Shown here piece after piece: positions 8,003-15,093 of a DNA stretch of 16,135 nucleotides (position 1 is its first letter; each line of letters starts with the position of its first letter). The position numbers and the translations under genes were made by a program. The stretch spans positions 1-16,135 of the forward strand of contig JAICIL010000070.1 in NCBI GenBank assembly GCA_025924435.1, read 5' to 3'. This DNA comes from Chloroflexia bacterium (lineage in GTDB: Bacteria > Chloroflexota > Chloroflexia > Thermomicrobiales > JALYUS01). The notes beneath the pieces were generated by a model, which searched no databases, was not told where the DNA came from, and was given only the letters and a program-made list of their open reading frames with translations.

Positions 8003-8223
8003 AAGAATATCTCGTCGTCATCCATCATGCGGAAGAAGGTGGATACTGGGCCGAGATCCCCGCACTTGATGGATGTTTCGCGCAGGGAGAGACGGCCGAA
8101 GAAGTGCTGGACGATGCACGCGGGGCAATCACCGCCCATCTTGCGGCATTGGAAGAAGATGGACAGTCATTGCCTGAAGAGAGCGGTATCCTCATCGCGA
8201 CGGTGACGCTCACCGCCGCGTGA
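7999..8223 (+). CDS. HicB-family antitoxin-like protein
   Basis: A 74-residue protein with the HicB/UPF0150 pattern: YLVVIHHAEEGGYWAEIPAL, DGCFAQGETAEEVLDDARGAI, then HLAALEEDGQSLP. HicB proteins form the partial RNase H-like fold that neutralises the HicA mRNA interferase. The short form here lacks a C-terminal DNA-binding domain. The ATG at 7999 overlaps the stop of the upstream hicA-like stub. AAGGAG at 7991-7996 is only 2 nt away, so start may depend on coupling; an in-frame TTG at 7987 is also possible. No intact hicA is seen on either side, so this looks like an orphan antitoxin. The next gene follows after 26 nt. Confidence 0.82.
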   Translation: MKEYLVVIHHAEEGGYWAEIPALDGCFAQGETAEEVLDDARGAITAHLAALEEDGQSLPEESGILIATVTLTAA

Positions 8224-8249
8224 GCCGGACAAACGAGAGAAGATCAATC

Positions 8250-8630
8250 GTGCACTCCCGATCACTCTACGAGAGCATCGGCGGCGACGAGACATTCCAC
8301 CGCCTCGTGGACGCCTTCTATCGCCGTGTCGAGGCCGATCCGTTGCTGCGCCCGATCTTCCCGGCGGACCTCGCGCCGGGCAAGGAAGGGCAGTTCCTCT
8401 TCCTCACGCAGTATTTCGGCGGCCCGCAACGGTACACCGAGCAACGCGGCCGTCCCTTCCTGCGCATGCGCCATCTGCCCTTCGCGATCGGCGAGCGGGA
8501 GCGGGACGCCTGGGTCGGCCACATGCTCGCCGCCATTGATGAAGTTGGCATCCCCGACCCCTATCGCGGCGTGATGCGCGAGTACTTCGAGCGCGGCGCG
8601 ACCTTCATGATTAACCAAGCACCAACTTGA
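8250..8630 (+). CDS. Group II truncated haemoglobin (TrHbO type)
   Basis: A 126-residue protein from GTG 8250: LYESIGGDETFHRLVDAFYRR, YFGGPQRYTEQRG, LRMRHLPFAIG, WVGHMLAAID. His75 in MRHLPF is the proximal haem ligand (F8), Trp88 is the group II marker G8, and Tyr24 is B10. Phe37 probably takes position CD1, where Mycobacterium TrHbO has Tyr. The family binds O2 and NO and is linked to NO/peroxide chemistry or oxygen delivery. An earlier in-frame GTG at 8220 overlaps the hicB stop, but its 10 extra residues are outside the globin fold. A purine-rich AGAGAAG at 8236-8242 is a modest ribosome site. It is probably cotranscribed with hicB. Confidence 0.9.
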   Translation: MHSRSLYESIGGDETFHRLVDAFYRRVEADPLLRPIFPADLAPGKEGQFLFLTQYFGGPQRYTEQRGRPFLRMRHLPFAIGERERDAWVGHMLAAIDEVGIPDPYRGVMREYFERGATFMINQAPT

Positions 8631-9053
8631 CCGTGTGAACGAAACCGAACGGATTCACATTCCGTGCCGGATGCTCATCGCCTCCCCCGTTCTCTCAATA
8701 TTATGTATAGTGAATGGCATGAAGACGATTTGATTGACAAAGTTTGTCTATCATGTTACTTTGTTCGCACATTATCGCACCGCACCGAGTACATCGAAAC
8801 GGCGGAGATCGGCGGCGCACCGCTGCGTTCCCGTGCGCGCCTGGATGGAGCGGGCGCGGTTCCTTGTCGCGGGTCGAACGGTGCAATTGGGGAGGGGCGG
8901 GGACCATGCGGTTGCGCGGATCCAGATATTTCGCTCGCGTCCGGCATCCGCCATAACCGCCTGCCGCTTTCCGCTCAGGGTCGGCATTGCACCGTTGGGC
9001 GCGTTCGCAACGACGCTCGTCGGCTTTTCATCGCGATCGGATGGAGGAAGCGC
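8631..9053. other. 423-bp gene-free spacer with an AT-rich island and a long leader
   Basis: No frame here has family similarity or a good ribosome site. Although the downstream frame is open back to 8664, its upstream part is arginine-rich and unlike a protein. About 8690-8770 is strikingly AT-rich against the surrounding DNA and holds the promoter/operator listed separately. The rest (8775-9040) is GC-rich. It contains an exact 11-bp inverted repeat, AACGGTGCAAT (8877-8887) with ATTGCACCGTT (8986-8996), which may be chance. If the promoter is used, the SMP-30-like gene has a leader of about 285 nt. Confidence 0.6.
8734..8762 (+). promoter_or_regulatory. Sigma-70-type promoter with an overlapping palindromic operator
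   Basis: A consensus -35 TTGACA (8734-8739), a 17-nt spacer and a -10 TACTTT (8757-8762). The perfect palindrome GACAAA-G-TTTGTC (8736-8748) covers the -35 and the start of the spacer, where a repressor would block polymerase. It faces the Tat-exported SMP-30-like gene, about 290 nt downstream. No regulator gene is adjacent. Confidence 0.5.
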
Positions 9054-10373
9054 GTGACACACGAGACGCACATCTCACGGGACAACGGCCCGATCTCACG
9101 GCGCACACTGATCAAAGCGGCCGCGGCGGCGACCACGGCCATCGTTGGCGCGGCGATGACGCCCGGTGTCGGCCTCGCCGCCGGGCCGGACAACATCGCG
9201 GGCGCACTCGGCGCCCCGGCGGCCGCGCCCCCGGCCGGTGTGTCCGCATTCCAGGCCAGGGCGCAGGACCCGCCGCCGGGGCAGGGCACGCCTCCCAGCG
9301 TGATCACCAACCCGCCGCGCCAGTGGGGCCCCGACGCCGCGCCCACGATCTATCCCGATCCGGACATCATCACCGTGGACCCGTCGTTCGGCCCGTACAT
9401 GCTGGGCATCACCGCGATCCACCGCATCTGGACCGGCGGGCGCTGGCTGGAGGGGCCGGCCTGGTCCAGCGAGGGGAATTACCTGCTCTTCAGCGATGTC
9501 CAGGGCGATGTCGAATACCGGCTCACCTGGGACGACATGCGCGTGACGAAGTTCCGCGATCCGTCGTATCACTCCAATGGCCATACGATGGATTTCCAGG
9601 GCCGCGAGGTCACATGCCAGGACGAATTTCGCCGCGTCATCCGCTGGGAGCATGATGGCACGGTGACGGTGATCGCCGATAACTATCAGGGCAAGCCGCT
9701 CAATTCGCCGAACGATGTCGTCGCGCACCCCGATGGCAGCCTCTGGTTCACCGACCCGCCGTACGGCGACACGCTCTCCGAGGGGCAGCCCGACGCGCCC
9801 GGCGGTCCGGCCAATCCCTCCGGCCGCATCAATCCCAAGGTCGGCGACCAGTTCGGGGACAACTTCCGCAGGCAACTGCCGACCAATATCTACCGGTGGG
9901 ATCCGAGCGGCAGGCTCGATGTCGTCATCGGGGAGGACCAGAATCCCGATCCGAACGGGCTTGCATTCTCCCCCGATTTCAAGACGCTGTACGTGGCCAG
10001 CACCGGCAAAGGGCCGGGCGACACCGGGTCGGGCGGGACGGGGGTTATCTACGCGTACGATGTCGCGAGCGACGGCAAGTCCGTCGCCAACCGGCGGCTG
10101 TTCACGGACATGATGGTTGACGGTGTCCATTGCGGGCCGGACGGCATGCGGGTTGACGTTGACGGCAATCTCTGGTCCGGCTCCAACGCGCCGCTCGGCT
10201 ACGCCGGCGTGCTCGTCTTCAACCCGCAGGGGGCGCTGATCGGGCGCATTCGGCTGCCGGAAGTCTGCGCCAACCTGACCTTCGGCGGCCCCAAGCACAA
10301 CTTCCTCCTGATGACCGCGAGCCAATCCATCTACGCGCTCCAGGTCAACACGCAGGGGGCACACCCCGGATAA
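9054..10373 (+). CDS. Tat-exported SMP-30/gluconolactonase/LRE-like beta-propeller protein
   Basis: A 439-residue protein. The N-terminus ISRRTLIKAAAAA (Arg16-Arg17) and the following hydrophobic stretch form a twin-arginine signal, probably cleaved near Ala43, so the protein folds before export. The body has SMP-30 motifs: LEGPAWSSEG (Glu133), NSPNDVVAHPDGSLWFTDPPYG (Asn220), DPNGLAFSPDFKTLYVAST (Asn301) and DGMRVDVDGNLW (Asp363). These match the divalent-metal and active-site positions of gluconolactonase/regucalcin. The family hydrolyses sugar lactones and other esters, but the substrate is unknown here. GTG 9054 is well supported by GGAGGA 5 nt upstream and by the placement of the Tat motif. 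A proline/alanine-rich linker (about residues 50-100) separates the signal from the propeller. Confidence 0.9.
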   Translation: MTHETHISRDNGPISRRTLIKAAAAATTAIVGAAMTPGVGLAAGPDNIAGALGAPAAAPPAGVSAFQARAQDPPPGQGTPPSVITNPPRQWGPDAAPTIYPDPDIITVDPSFGPYMLGITAIHRIWTGGRWLEGPAWSSEGNYLLFSDVQGDVEYRLTWDDMRVTKFRDPSYHSNGHTMDFQGREVTCQDEFRRVIRWEHDGTVTVIADNYQGKPLNSPNDVVAHPDGSLWFTDPPYGDTLSEGQPDAPGGPANPSGRINPKVGDQFGDNFRRQLPTNIYRWDPSGRLDVVIGEDQNPDPNGLAFSPDFKTLYVASTGKGPGDTGSGGTGVIYAYDVASDGKSVANRRLFTDMMVDGVHCGPDGMRVDVDGNLWSGSNAPLGYAGVLVFNPQGALIGRIRLPEVCANLTFGGPKHNFLLMTASQSIYALQVNTQGAHPG

Positions 10374-10406
10374 TCGCGCCGCTCGCTGTCCAAACGGTTA
10401 TGGTGT

Positions 10407-10428
10407 GCCGCCGCCTTCGGGTGGCGGC
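10407..10428 (+). terminator. UUCG hairpin downstream of the SMP-30-like gene
   Basis: GCCGCCGCC (10407-10415) pairs with GGTGGCGGC (10420-10428) over 9 bp with one G-T pair around a TTCG tetraloop, 33 nt past the stop. No T-run follows, so it is more likely a 3'-end stabiliser or weak terminator than a full intrinsic terminator. Confidence 0.35.
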
Positions 10429-10578
10429 GCGGCGCGTCCGGTATCATGGCGAACCTGCCCTGACCCAACTGTGCAGACGCGCACCGGATTCCTTCGGGGC
10501 TGGCGTCTCCGCCCGTTGCACGGTACGCTATACGCGGGAAGCGAAATGATCGCGGAGGACGCGGAGGAGAGCAAGCGT

Positions 10579-11094
10579 ATGGCCAGTTCCGTTGAGATCG
10601 CGCAGGGCGCCAGCGTCGTGGACGCCAACGGGCGCGGCGTTGGCCGCGTGATCGCCGTGGAGTTCGAGCACATCGTCGTCGAGCGGGGGTTCATCTTCAC
10701 GCGGACATTGTATCTGCCGATGAGCGCGGTCGCGCGCGTCGAGGGCGCGTCCGCGAAAGGGCCGGGCCGCGTCCATCTCAACATCACGGGCAAGCGCGTC
10801 GCCGAAATCGGCAAGAACGACACCTTCAAGGAGGAGCGGGACTTCATCGGCGCGCCCGTCGAGAACGCGCGTTTCGCGAAGGTCTGCCCCACCGCCACCG
10901 CCGGCCTGGACCCCAAACGCCATACGCCGGACGACTTCGCCGCCCCGTCGTCGTACGGCGATCCCTACAACGGCGGCGATCTCTCCGCCGCCGATGTCGC
11001 GCACGAGGGCGTCCCGACCCTCCACGGCAACGCGCCGGACGCGCAGACCGTCTTCGAGCAGGCCCAGGTCGCCCGACGACCGGCGAAAAAGTAA
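10579..11094 (+). CDS. DUF2171/PRC-barrel-like protein
   Basis: A 171-residue soluble protein. Residues 6-70 follow the DUF2171 pattern: QGASVVDANGRGVGRVIAVEFEH, then VVERGFIFTRTLYLPMSAVARV, then VHLNIT. This is a small beta-barrel related to PRC-barrel domains, whose biochemical role is not established. The C-terminal 100 residues are hydrophilic and low in complexity (DPKRHTPDDFAAPSSYGDPY). The ATG at 10579 is chosen for GGAGGAG at 10563-10569; an ATG at 10546 would add 11 residues. A heptameric repeat begins at the last base of the stop codon, and the nucleotidyltransferase gene starts 33 nt later. Confidence 0.75.
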   Translation: MASSVEIAQGASVVDANGRGVGRVIAVEFEHIVVERGFIFTRTLYLPMSAVARVEGASAKGPGRVHLNITGKRVAEIGKNDTFKEERDFIGAPVENARFAKVCPTATAGLDPKRHTPDDFAAPSSYGDPYNGGDLSAADVAHEGVPTLHGNAPDAQTVFEQAQVARRPAKK

Positions 11095-11119
11095 CGAGTC
11101 GCGAGTACCGAGCAACGAG
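11094..11119 (+). repeat. Heptameric repeat ACGAGTC-type, 3.7 units
   Basis: ACGAGTC, GCGAGTA, CCGAGCA and ACGAG follow one another with an exact 7-nt period and a constant CGAG core. The array starts on the last base of the DUF2171 stop codon. Its end merges with the purine-rich ribosome site (GAGAAGG) of the next gene. Confidence 0.6.
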
Positions 11120-11127
11120 AAGGCGGT

Positions 11128-11976
11128 ATGACGGCCGATTCAAGTCCCGTGACCACACGGCAGCATCCGACACCGTACCCGGACGTCAATGCAGTGCTGG
11201 GCGACTTCCTGTCGCGGATACAAACCATCCTCGGCGATCATTTTTGCGGGATGTACCTGTCGGGGTCGCTCGCCCTCGGCGACTTCGCCGCGCACCGGAG
11301 CGACATTGATTTTGTCGTCGCGACCGACGCGGAGGTTTCGGGCGATCTCCTCTCGTCCCTCCGCGCGATGCACGCCCGCTTCAATGCCGGCGACTCACCG
11401 TGGGCGACGGAGGTCGAGGCGGCGTACATCCCGCGCGATGCGCTGCGTCGGTACGATCCGGCCGACGCGCGCCATCCGCACATCGAGCGGGGCGCGGACG
11501 AAACGCTCGACATGGACGAGTTCGGCAGCGACTGGATTGTCCAACGCTCCATCCTGCGCGAGCACGGGATCGTGCTCGCGGGGCCCGACCCGAAGACATT
11601 GATTGATCCCGTCCTCCCGGACGACCTTCGCCGGGCGGTGGCGGCGCTCATGGACGAGTGGTGGGGGCCGATGCGCGACGACCCTGCCCCGCTGCTGCGG
11701 CAGCATATCGGCTATCAAGCGTACGCCGTCCTGACGATGTGCCGGATACTCTCCACGCTCGATTCCGGCGCCGCCGTCTCCAAGCCCGTCGCCGCACGCC
11801 GGGCGCAAGGGGTTCGGGGCGGACGTTGGGCCGCGCTGATTGAGCGCGCCCTGGCATGGCGGAAAGATCGCCCAGGGCGCGTGTCGGACGATGACGTGAA
11901 CGCAACGCTGGATTTGATCGCATACACGCACGAGCGCTGCCGGGCGACGAAGAAGGGGCAAGAAGGACGAGAATAG
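11128..11976 (+). CDS. AadA-like aminoglycoside nucleotidyltransferase family protein
   Basis: A 282-residue protein. The nucleotidyltransferase core is MYLSGSLALGDFAAHRSDIDFVV (Gly46-Ser47, Asp59 and Asp61). EVEAAYIPRDALRRYD follows, with Glu97 as the probable third catalytic acid. The C-terminal helical domain has YQAYAVLTMCRILSTLDSGAAVSKPVAARR, typical of AadA/ANT(3'') proteins that adenylylate streptomycin or spectinomycin. Chromosomal homologues often have unknown substrates, so resistance is not assured. AAGG (11120-11123) lies 4 nt before the ATG. The last residues (ATKKGQEGRE) come from a purine-rich, repeat-like stretch. The gene is convergent with a GNAT acetyltransferase gene across 27 bp. 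Confidence 0.85.
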   Translation: MTADSSPVTTRQHPTPYPDVNAVLGDFLSRIQTILGDHFCGMYLSGSLALGDFAAHRSDIDFVVATDAEVSGDLLSSLRAMHARFNAGDSPWATEVEAAYIPRDALRRYDPADARHPHIERGADETLDMDEFGSDWIVQRSILREHGIVLAGPDPKTLIDPVLPDDLRRAVAALMDEWWGPMRDDPAPLLRQHIGYQAYAVLTMCRILSTLDSGAAVSKPVAARRAQGVRGGRWAALIERALAWRKDRPGRVSDDDVNATLDLIAYTHERCRATKKGQEGRE

Positions 11977-11983
11977 GCCCACC

Positions 11984-12011
11984 CGGCCCCCAGTCCTCAG
12001 TCCTCAGTTCT
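11984..12011. repeat. Heptameric repeat CAGTCCT-type between convergent genes
   Basis: CGGCCCC, CAGTCCT, CAGTCCT and CAGTTCT run with a 7-nt period. The array covers most of the spacer between the AadA-like and GNAT genes. It extends into the GNAT 3' end: the GNAT stop (TCA on the plus strand, 12004-12006) is made of repeat sequence. Confidence 0.65.
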
Positions 12012-12570
12012 TCGTAATGCGCCGCGCGAGGGTGAGGTCGTGCTTGCCGGGGCCGTAGGCGTCCGGCAGGAGGCCGACGGGGCGATAGCCGATGGTGAGG
12101 AAGAAGCCCGCCGGATGATCGGCGTGGCATGCGAAGCCCGCGAGAAGGCGCGGCGCGTCCCCGATGACATCCGCCCCGTAGAGGTTCGTCCGGCCCCGCG
12201 TGTCGCCCACCGTGGCGAGCATCGTCACGCAGCCGCTGGCGCGCATCCGCTCCTCGGCCGCCATCACGAGCGTTCGACCGACGCCCCGCCGCCGCCGGGC
12301 GGGGTGGACGGCGACCGATTTGATCTCCGCCGAGACCTGCCGCTTGAAATGCTCCATGCGCAGCCAGCCAATCGGCGTGCCCTCGCTGTCCCGCGCGACG
12401 AGGCTGCGGTCTTCGGGCGCGAACTGCACGACATCCGCGAGCGCCCGTGTCACATCGCCCGCATAGAGGGTCGGGAAGGCGATAACGAGCAAGTCCGCCA
12501 CGCCGCGCAGGAGGGCCGCATCCTCCTGGCCGAGCGGATCAACGGTGTAGAGAGAAGTATGCGCCCTCAT
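12004..12570 (-). CDS. GNAT acetyltransferase, AAC(6')-like C-terminus
   Basis: A 188-residue protein. The acetyl-CoA site is AEIKSVAVHPARRRRGVGRTLVMAAEERM, with the R-R-x-G-x-G loop at 94-98. The C-terminal part, TNLYGADV, HPAGFFLTIGYRPVGLLPDAYGPGKHDLTLARRI, resembles a GNAT subgroup that includes aminoglycoside 6'-N-acetyltransferases (HPYEFYxKxGFxIVGVxPDANGxGKPDI). Substrate is unknown. The ATG (12570-12568) overlaps the TGA of the upstream SAM hydrolase gene as ATGA, so the two are translationally coupled. No independent strong ribosome site is seen. The last codons and stop lie in a heptameric repeat. Confidence 0.83.
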   Translation of the reverse strand: MRAHTSLYTVDPLGQEDAALLRGVADLLVIAFPTLYAGDVTRALADVVQFAPEDRSLVARDSEGTPIGWLRMEHFKRQVSAEIKSVAVHPARRRRGVGRTLVMAAEERMRASGCVTMLATVGDTRGRTNLYGADVIGDAPRLLAGFACHADHPAGFFLTIGYRPVGLLPDAYGPGKHDLTLARRITKN

Positions 12571-13379
12571 ACGACAATGCCGGAGACGAGGACCGGTGTG
12601 CCGGGGTCCAATGCGAACCCATGCGCGGCATTGCCCCGCCGCACGGCAATTTCGAGGTAGCCGTGGCTGCCGATCAACGCGAGCGGTTCTCCCTCGCCGA
12701 CCATGCCGTACGTCGGCACGAAGGGGAGCGCGTCGAGACCCCCGCACGCGACCGACACGCCGGGGGCGCCGGGTGGCGGCAGGGCGCGCGCCGGGATATT
12801 CGCGACGCAGTTGCCGAACCCATCCACGTAAATGATCTCGCCCCGGATCGTCCCCGCCGCTTCCTCGTACGACGGCAGGATGAGCCGGACGGGATTGTCG
12901 AGCGGGTCGCCGAGGTGGGGGAGATGGGTGCCGTTGACGAGGTGTGCGGCGGCGGGCGCGAAGATGTCCCGCCCGTGAAAGGTCGCGGAGATTTCCCGCG
13001 CCCGCCAGTAATCCGGATTGGTCAGCACGACGCCTCGCCAACCGATGCCGTCGTGCTCGGCGGCATCGAGGATGTGGCTGAAGACGCCATTATCCGGCCC
13101 GACGAAATACTGGCCGTCGACTTCCAGCGCGATCGGGCGGCGATCCGTCCCGACGCCGGGGTCCACGACGACGACATGCGCAGTGCCGTCCGGGTACATC
13201 CGCCAGAGGTCGGCGATCACGAACGCCGCCTGGATGATCGAGTGGCGGCTGATGGCGTGGGTCACATCCACGATCGTGACGCGCAGCGCCGTGCGCAGGA
13301 TCGTGCCCTTCATCTGCGCGACGTAACTATCGCGCAGCCCGAAGTCGGTTGTCAGTGTGACGATGCCACCGGCGTGCAT
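12567..13379 (-). CDS. DUF62-family S-adenosyl-L-methionine hydrolase (adenosine-forming)
   Basis: A 270-residue protein of typical DUF62 length. Motifs are IVTLTTDFGLRDSYV, VVVDPGVGTDRRPIAL, GPDNGVFSHIL, FHGRDIFAPAAAHL and YVDGFGNCVANI. The conserved Asp-Arg-His triad is probably Asp73, Arg80 and His135, as in archaeal PH0463 (68/75/127). The family includes SAM hydroxide adenosyltransferases, which split SAM into adenosine and methionine, and the rarer fluorinase/chlorinase. The triad and plain family motifs favour hydrolysis, not halogenation. ATG 13379 has GGAGAGAAGGG a few bases upstream. It overlaps the GNAT gene by 4 nt. Confidence 0.92.
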   Translation of the reverse strand: MHAGGIVTLTTDFGLRDSYVAQMKGTILRTALRVTIVDVTHAISRHSIIQAAFVIADLWRMYPDGTAHVVVVDPGVGTDRRPIALEVDGQYFVGPDNGVFSHILDAAEHDGIGWRGVVLTNPDYWRAREISATFHGRDIFAPAAAHLVNGTHLPHLGDPLDNPVRLILPSYEEAAGTIRGEIIYVDGFGNCVANIPARALPPPGAPGVSVACGGLDALPFVPTYGMVGEGEPLALIGSHGYLEIAVRRGNAAHGFALDPGTPVLVSGIVV

Positions 13380-13518
13380 GCGCAGAACCCTTCTCTCCCG
13401 CTGGCGGAGGAGCGCGGCGCGGTATGGGAGTATCGCATGGAGCGGATGGCGGGCGCAACGCAGCGAACCGTCAGCAGTCGGAACGGCGAACGCCGTTTCT
13501 CCGTCTACCGACGACTGT

Positions 13519-13890
13519 CTACTGGTGAATATCGAGGATCAGGGAAACACTGCCCGTGCGCATCTCGCGGATATGCTGGACGGTGCCGAAAAAGCGTTGA
13601 CCGTCCCGCGTTTCGAGCATCACCGTCTCGCCGACGGCATAGGGCCGTTGCGGCTCGGAGATGAAACAGCGCCCCCGCATGGACCGCGACGCGCTTTTCT
13701 CGACGGCGGGATCCTCCTGACGATATAAGCGGTAGATAACATCGCTGTCGCGCGGGGCCGTCGCCTGGATACCCTGCACATCCCAGAGGATACCCGCGAT
13801 GCCATCGAGTTCCGTGCCGCCCACAATCACGCCTTCCTTCGCAACGTCTTGCGGCTTGGCACTGCCCGTGTACGTGTCTCCGTACTCCAT
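13519..13890 (-). CDS. Uncharacterised small protein
   Basis: A 123-residue soluble protein that I do not recognise. It has no signal peptide or membrane segment. The C-terminal half, RGRCFISEPQRPYAVGETVMLETRDGQRFFGTVQHIREM followed by VSLILDI, alternates polar and hydrophobic residues as in a small beta-barrel. It superficially recalls PilZ-type domains, but the RxxxR/DxSxxG signature is not convincing. GC-rich third positions support this frame over the overlapping one that opens at 13960. A GGGG stretch lies just upstream of the ATG at 13890. It stands as a single-gene unit with its own possible promoter. Confidence 0.6.
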   Translation of the reverse strand: MEYGDTYTGSAKPQDVAKEGVIVGGTELDGIAGILWDVQGIQATAPRDSDVIYRLYRQEDPAVEKSASRSMRGRCFISEPQRPYAVGETVMLETRDGQRFFGTVQHIREMRTGSVSLILDIHQ

Positions 13891-13919
13891 TGGTACCCCA
13901 TGATCGTCTACTACGTCTC

Positions 13920-13947
13920 AGTATCTGTTCGGTCGTCCATCCGGCAA
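13920..13947 (-). promoter_or_regulatory. Possible promoter of the uncharacterised small gene
   Basis: On the minus strand, TTGCCG (13947-13942) and GATACT (13925-13920) are 16 nt apart, about 30 nt before the ATG at 13890. This is a plausible -35/-10 pair from pattern only. Confidence 0.3.
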
Positions 13948-14055
13948 TCCGCGATCTCATCCCCGGGCATATTCATCTGTATGAACGGGAATGCGCGCCA
14001 TTTGTGATGCGCGGTGTGAAAATCGTGATAACGCGGCGCGCGAGAAAGGGCGGCA

Positions 14056-14086
14056 ACAAAAAGACGCGGCCCCCACGGGCCGCGTC
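14056..14086 (-). terminator. Intrinsic terminator of the permease operon
   Basis: A perfect 10-bp GC-rich stem, GACGCGGCCC (14063-14072) with GGGCCGCGTC (14077-14086) around a 4-nt loop. Read on the minus strand it is followed by TTTTTGTT. It lies 23 nt after the stop of the DppC-like gene, a textbook Rho-independent terminator. Confidence 0.9.
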
Positions 14087-14109
14087 GCGCGCCTCGGTCG
14101 GCGGGGCGG

Positions 14110-15063
14110 CTACCCCTGGGTTTTTCTGGGGTCGAGGGCGTCGCGCAGGCCGTCGCCGATGAAGTTGATCGAGAGCACCGTCAGGAAGATCATCATCCCC
14201 GGCCCGACCGCCATCCACCAGGCGATGTCCAGGAAGTCCCGCGACTCCGACAAGAGCCGCCCCCACGTCGGCACGTCCGGCTCGAAGCCGATCCCCAGGA
14301 ACGACAAGGTGCTCTCCGCGATGATCGCCGCCCCCACCCCCAGGCTCGCCGCCACGATCACCGGCGAGAGGACGTTCGGCAGGATGTGCTTGACCATGAT
14401 CGAGCCGCTCCCCGCCCCCATCGCCCGCGCCGCCTCGACGAACTCCTTCTCCTTCACCGACAGGAACTCCGCCCGCACCAGCCGCGCCGTCGGCATCCAG
14501 TTCAGCCCCCCGATCACCAGCACGATGATCAGGAAGACCCCCAGGATCGGCCCGAACGCCGCGCGCATCGTGTCCCGGAACAAATAGACCACCAGCAGCA
14601 GCAAGGGCAGCGTCGGCAGCGCCAGAAACAGGTCGGTGAAGCGCATCAGGATGCTGTCCGCCGCCCCGCCGAAGAAGCCCGCCAGCGCCCCGACCACCAC
14701 CCCGACCGTGATGCTGACCAGCATCGCCGCCAGCCCGACCGAGAGGCTGATCCGCCCCCCCCAGATGATCCGCGCCAGCAGGTCCTGCCCCAGGTCGTTC
14801 GTCCCCACCGGGTGGCGCAGGCTCGGCGCCGCCTTGCTGGCGGCGAAGTCGATCGTGTCGATCGGCGTCTTCCAGAGCACCGGGCCGAGCATGGTGAGCA
14901 GGACCAGCAGCGCCACCACCACCGTGCCGGCCATCGCCAGCCGGTGGCGGCGGAACTGCCGCCAGGCGTCGCTCCACAGGCTGCGCGGCTTCTGCTTGAG
15001 CGCCAGCCCCTCGACGGCGAGGGCGGCGGGGGCGGCATCGGTGCGGGCGGGCGCGGCGCTCAT
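14110..15063 (-). CDS. DppC/OppC-like ABC transporter permease
   Basis: A 317-residue inner-membrane protein. It has the N-terminal RRHRLAMAGTVVVALLVLL segment, the family motif HPVGTNDLGQDLLARIIWGGR (84-104), several transmembrane helices, and the EAA loop EFVEAARAMGAGSGSIMVKH (208-226) that contacts the ATPase. It ends with the GLRDALDPR signature. It forms the channel with the DppB-like partner encoded upstream and imports peptides, nickel or other oligomers; substrate depends on a binding protein not in the window. GAGGAGC about 8 nt before ATG 15063 supports the start. Codon use (CTG, GGG, AGC) differs from most other genes here. Confidence 0.93.
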   Translation of the reverse strand: MSAAPARTDAAPAALAVEGLALKQKPRSLWSDAWRQFRRHRLAMAGTVVVALLVLLTMLGPVLWKTPIDTIDFAASKAAPSLRHPVGTNDLGQDLLARIIWGGRISLSVGLAAMLVSITVGVVVGALAGFFGGAADSILMRFTDLFLALPTLPLLLLVVYLFRDTMRAAFGPILGVFLIIVLVIGGLNWMPTARLVRAEFLSVKEKEFVEAARAMGAGSGSIMVKHILPNVLSPVIVAASLGVGAAIIAESTLSFLGIGFEPDVPTWGRLLSESRDFLDIAWWMAVGPGMMIFLTVLSINFIGDGLRDALDPRKTQG

Positions 15064-15093
15064 CGGCGGTGCTCCTCGGTAGTCACGAGTCGT

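Noticed and set aside
8664..9053. N-terminal extension of the SMP-30-like protein to 8664
   Set aside because: The Tat motif and GGAGGA ribosome site fix the start at 9054. The extension runs through the AT-rich promoter island and has no signal or domain.
12567..13379. Fluorinase or chlorinase assignment for the DUF62 protein
   Set aside because: The visible motifs and Asp-Arg-His triad fit the common SAM hydrolase group, and no halometabolite genes are nearby.
13482..13497. AACGGCG-AA-CGCCGTT hairpin as a terminator for the small unknown gene
   Set aside because: A 2-nt loop is too short to form as drawn and there is no T-run; kept only as a minor palindrome.
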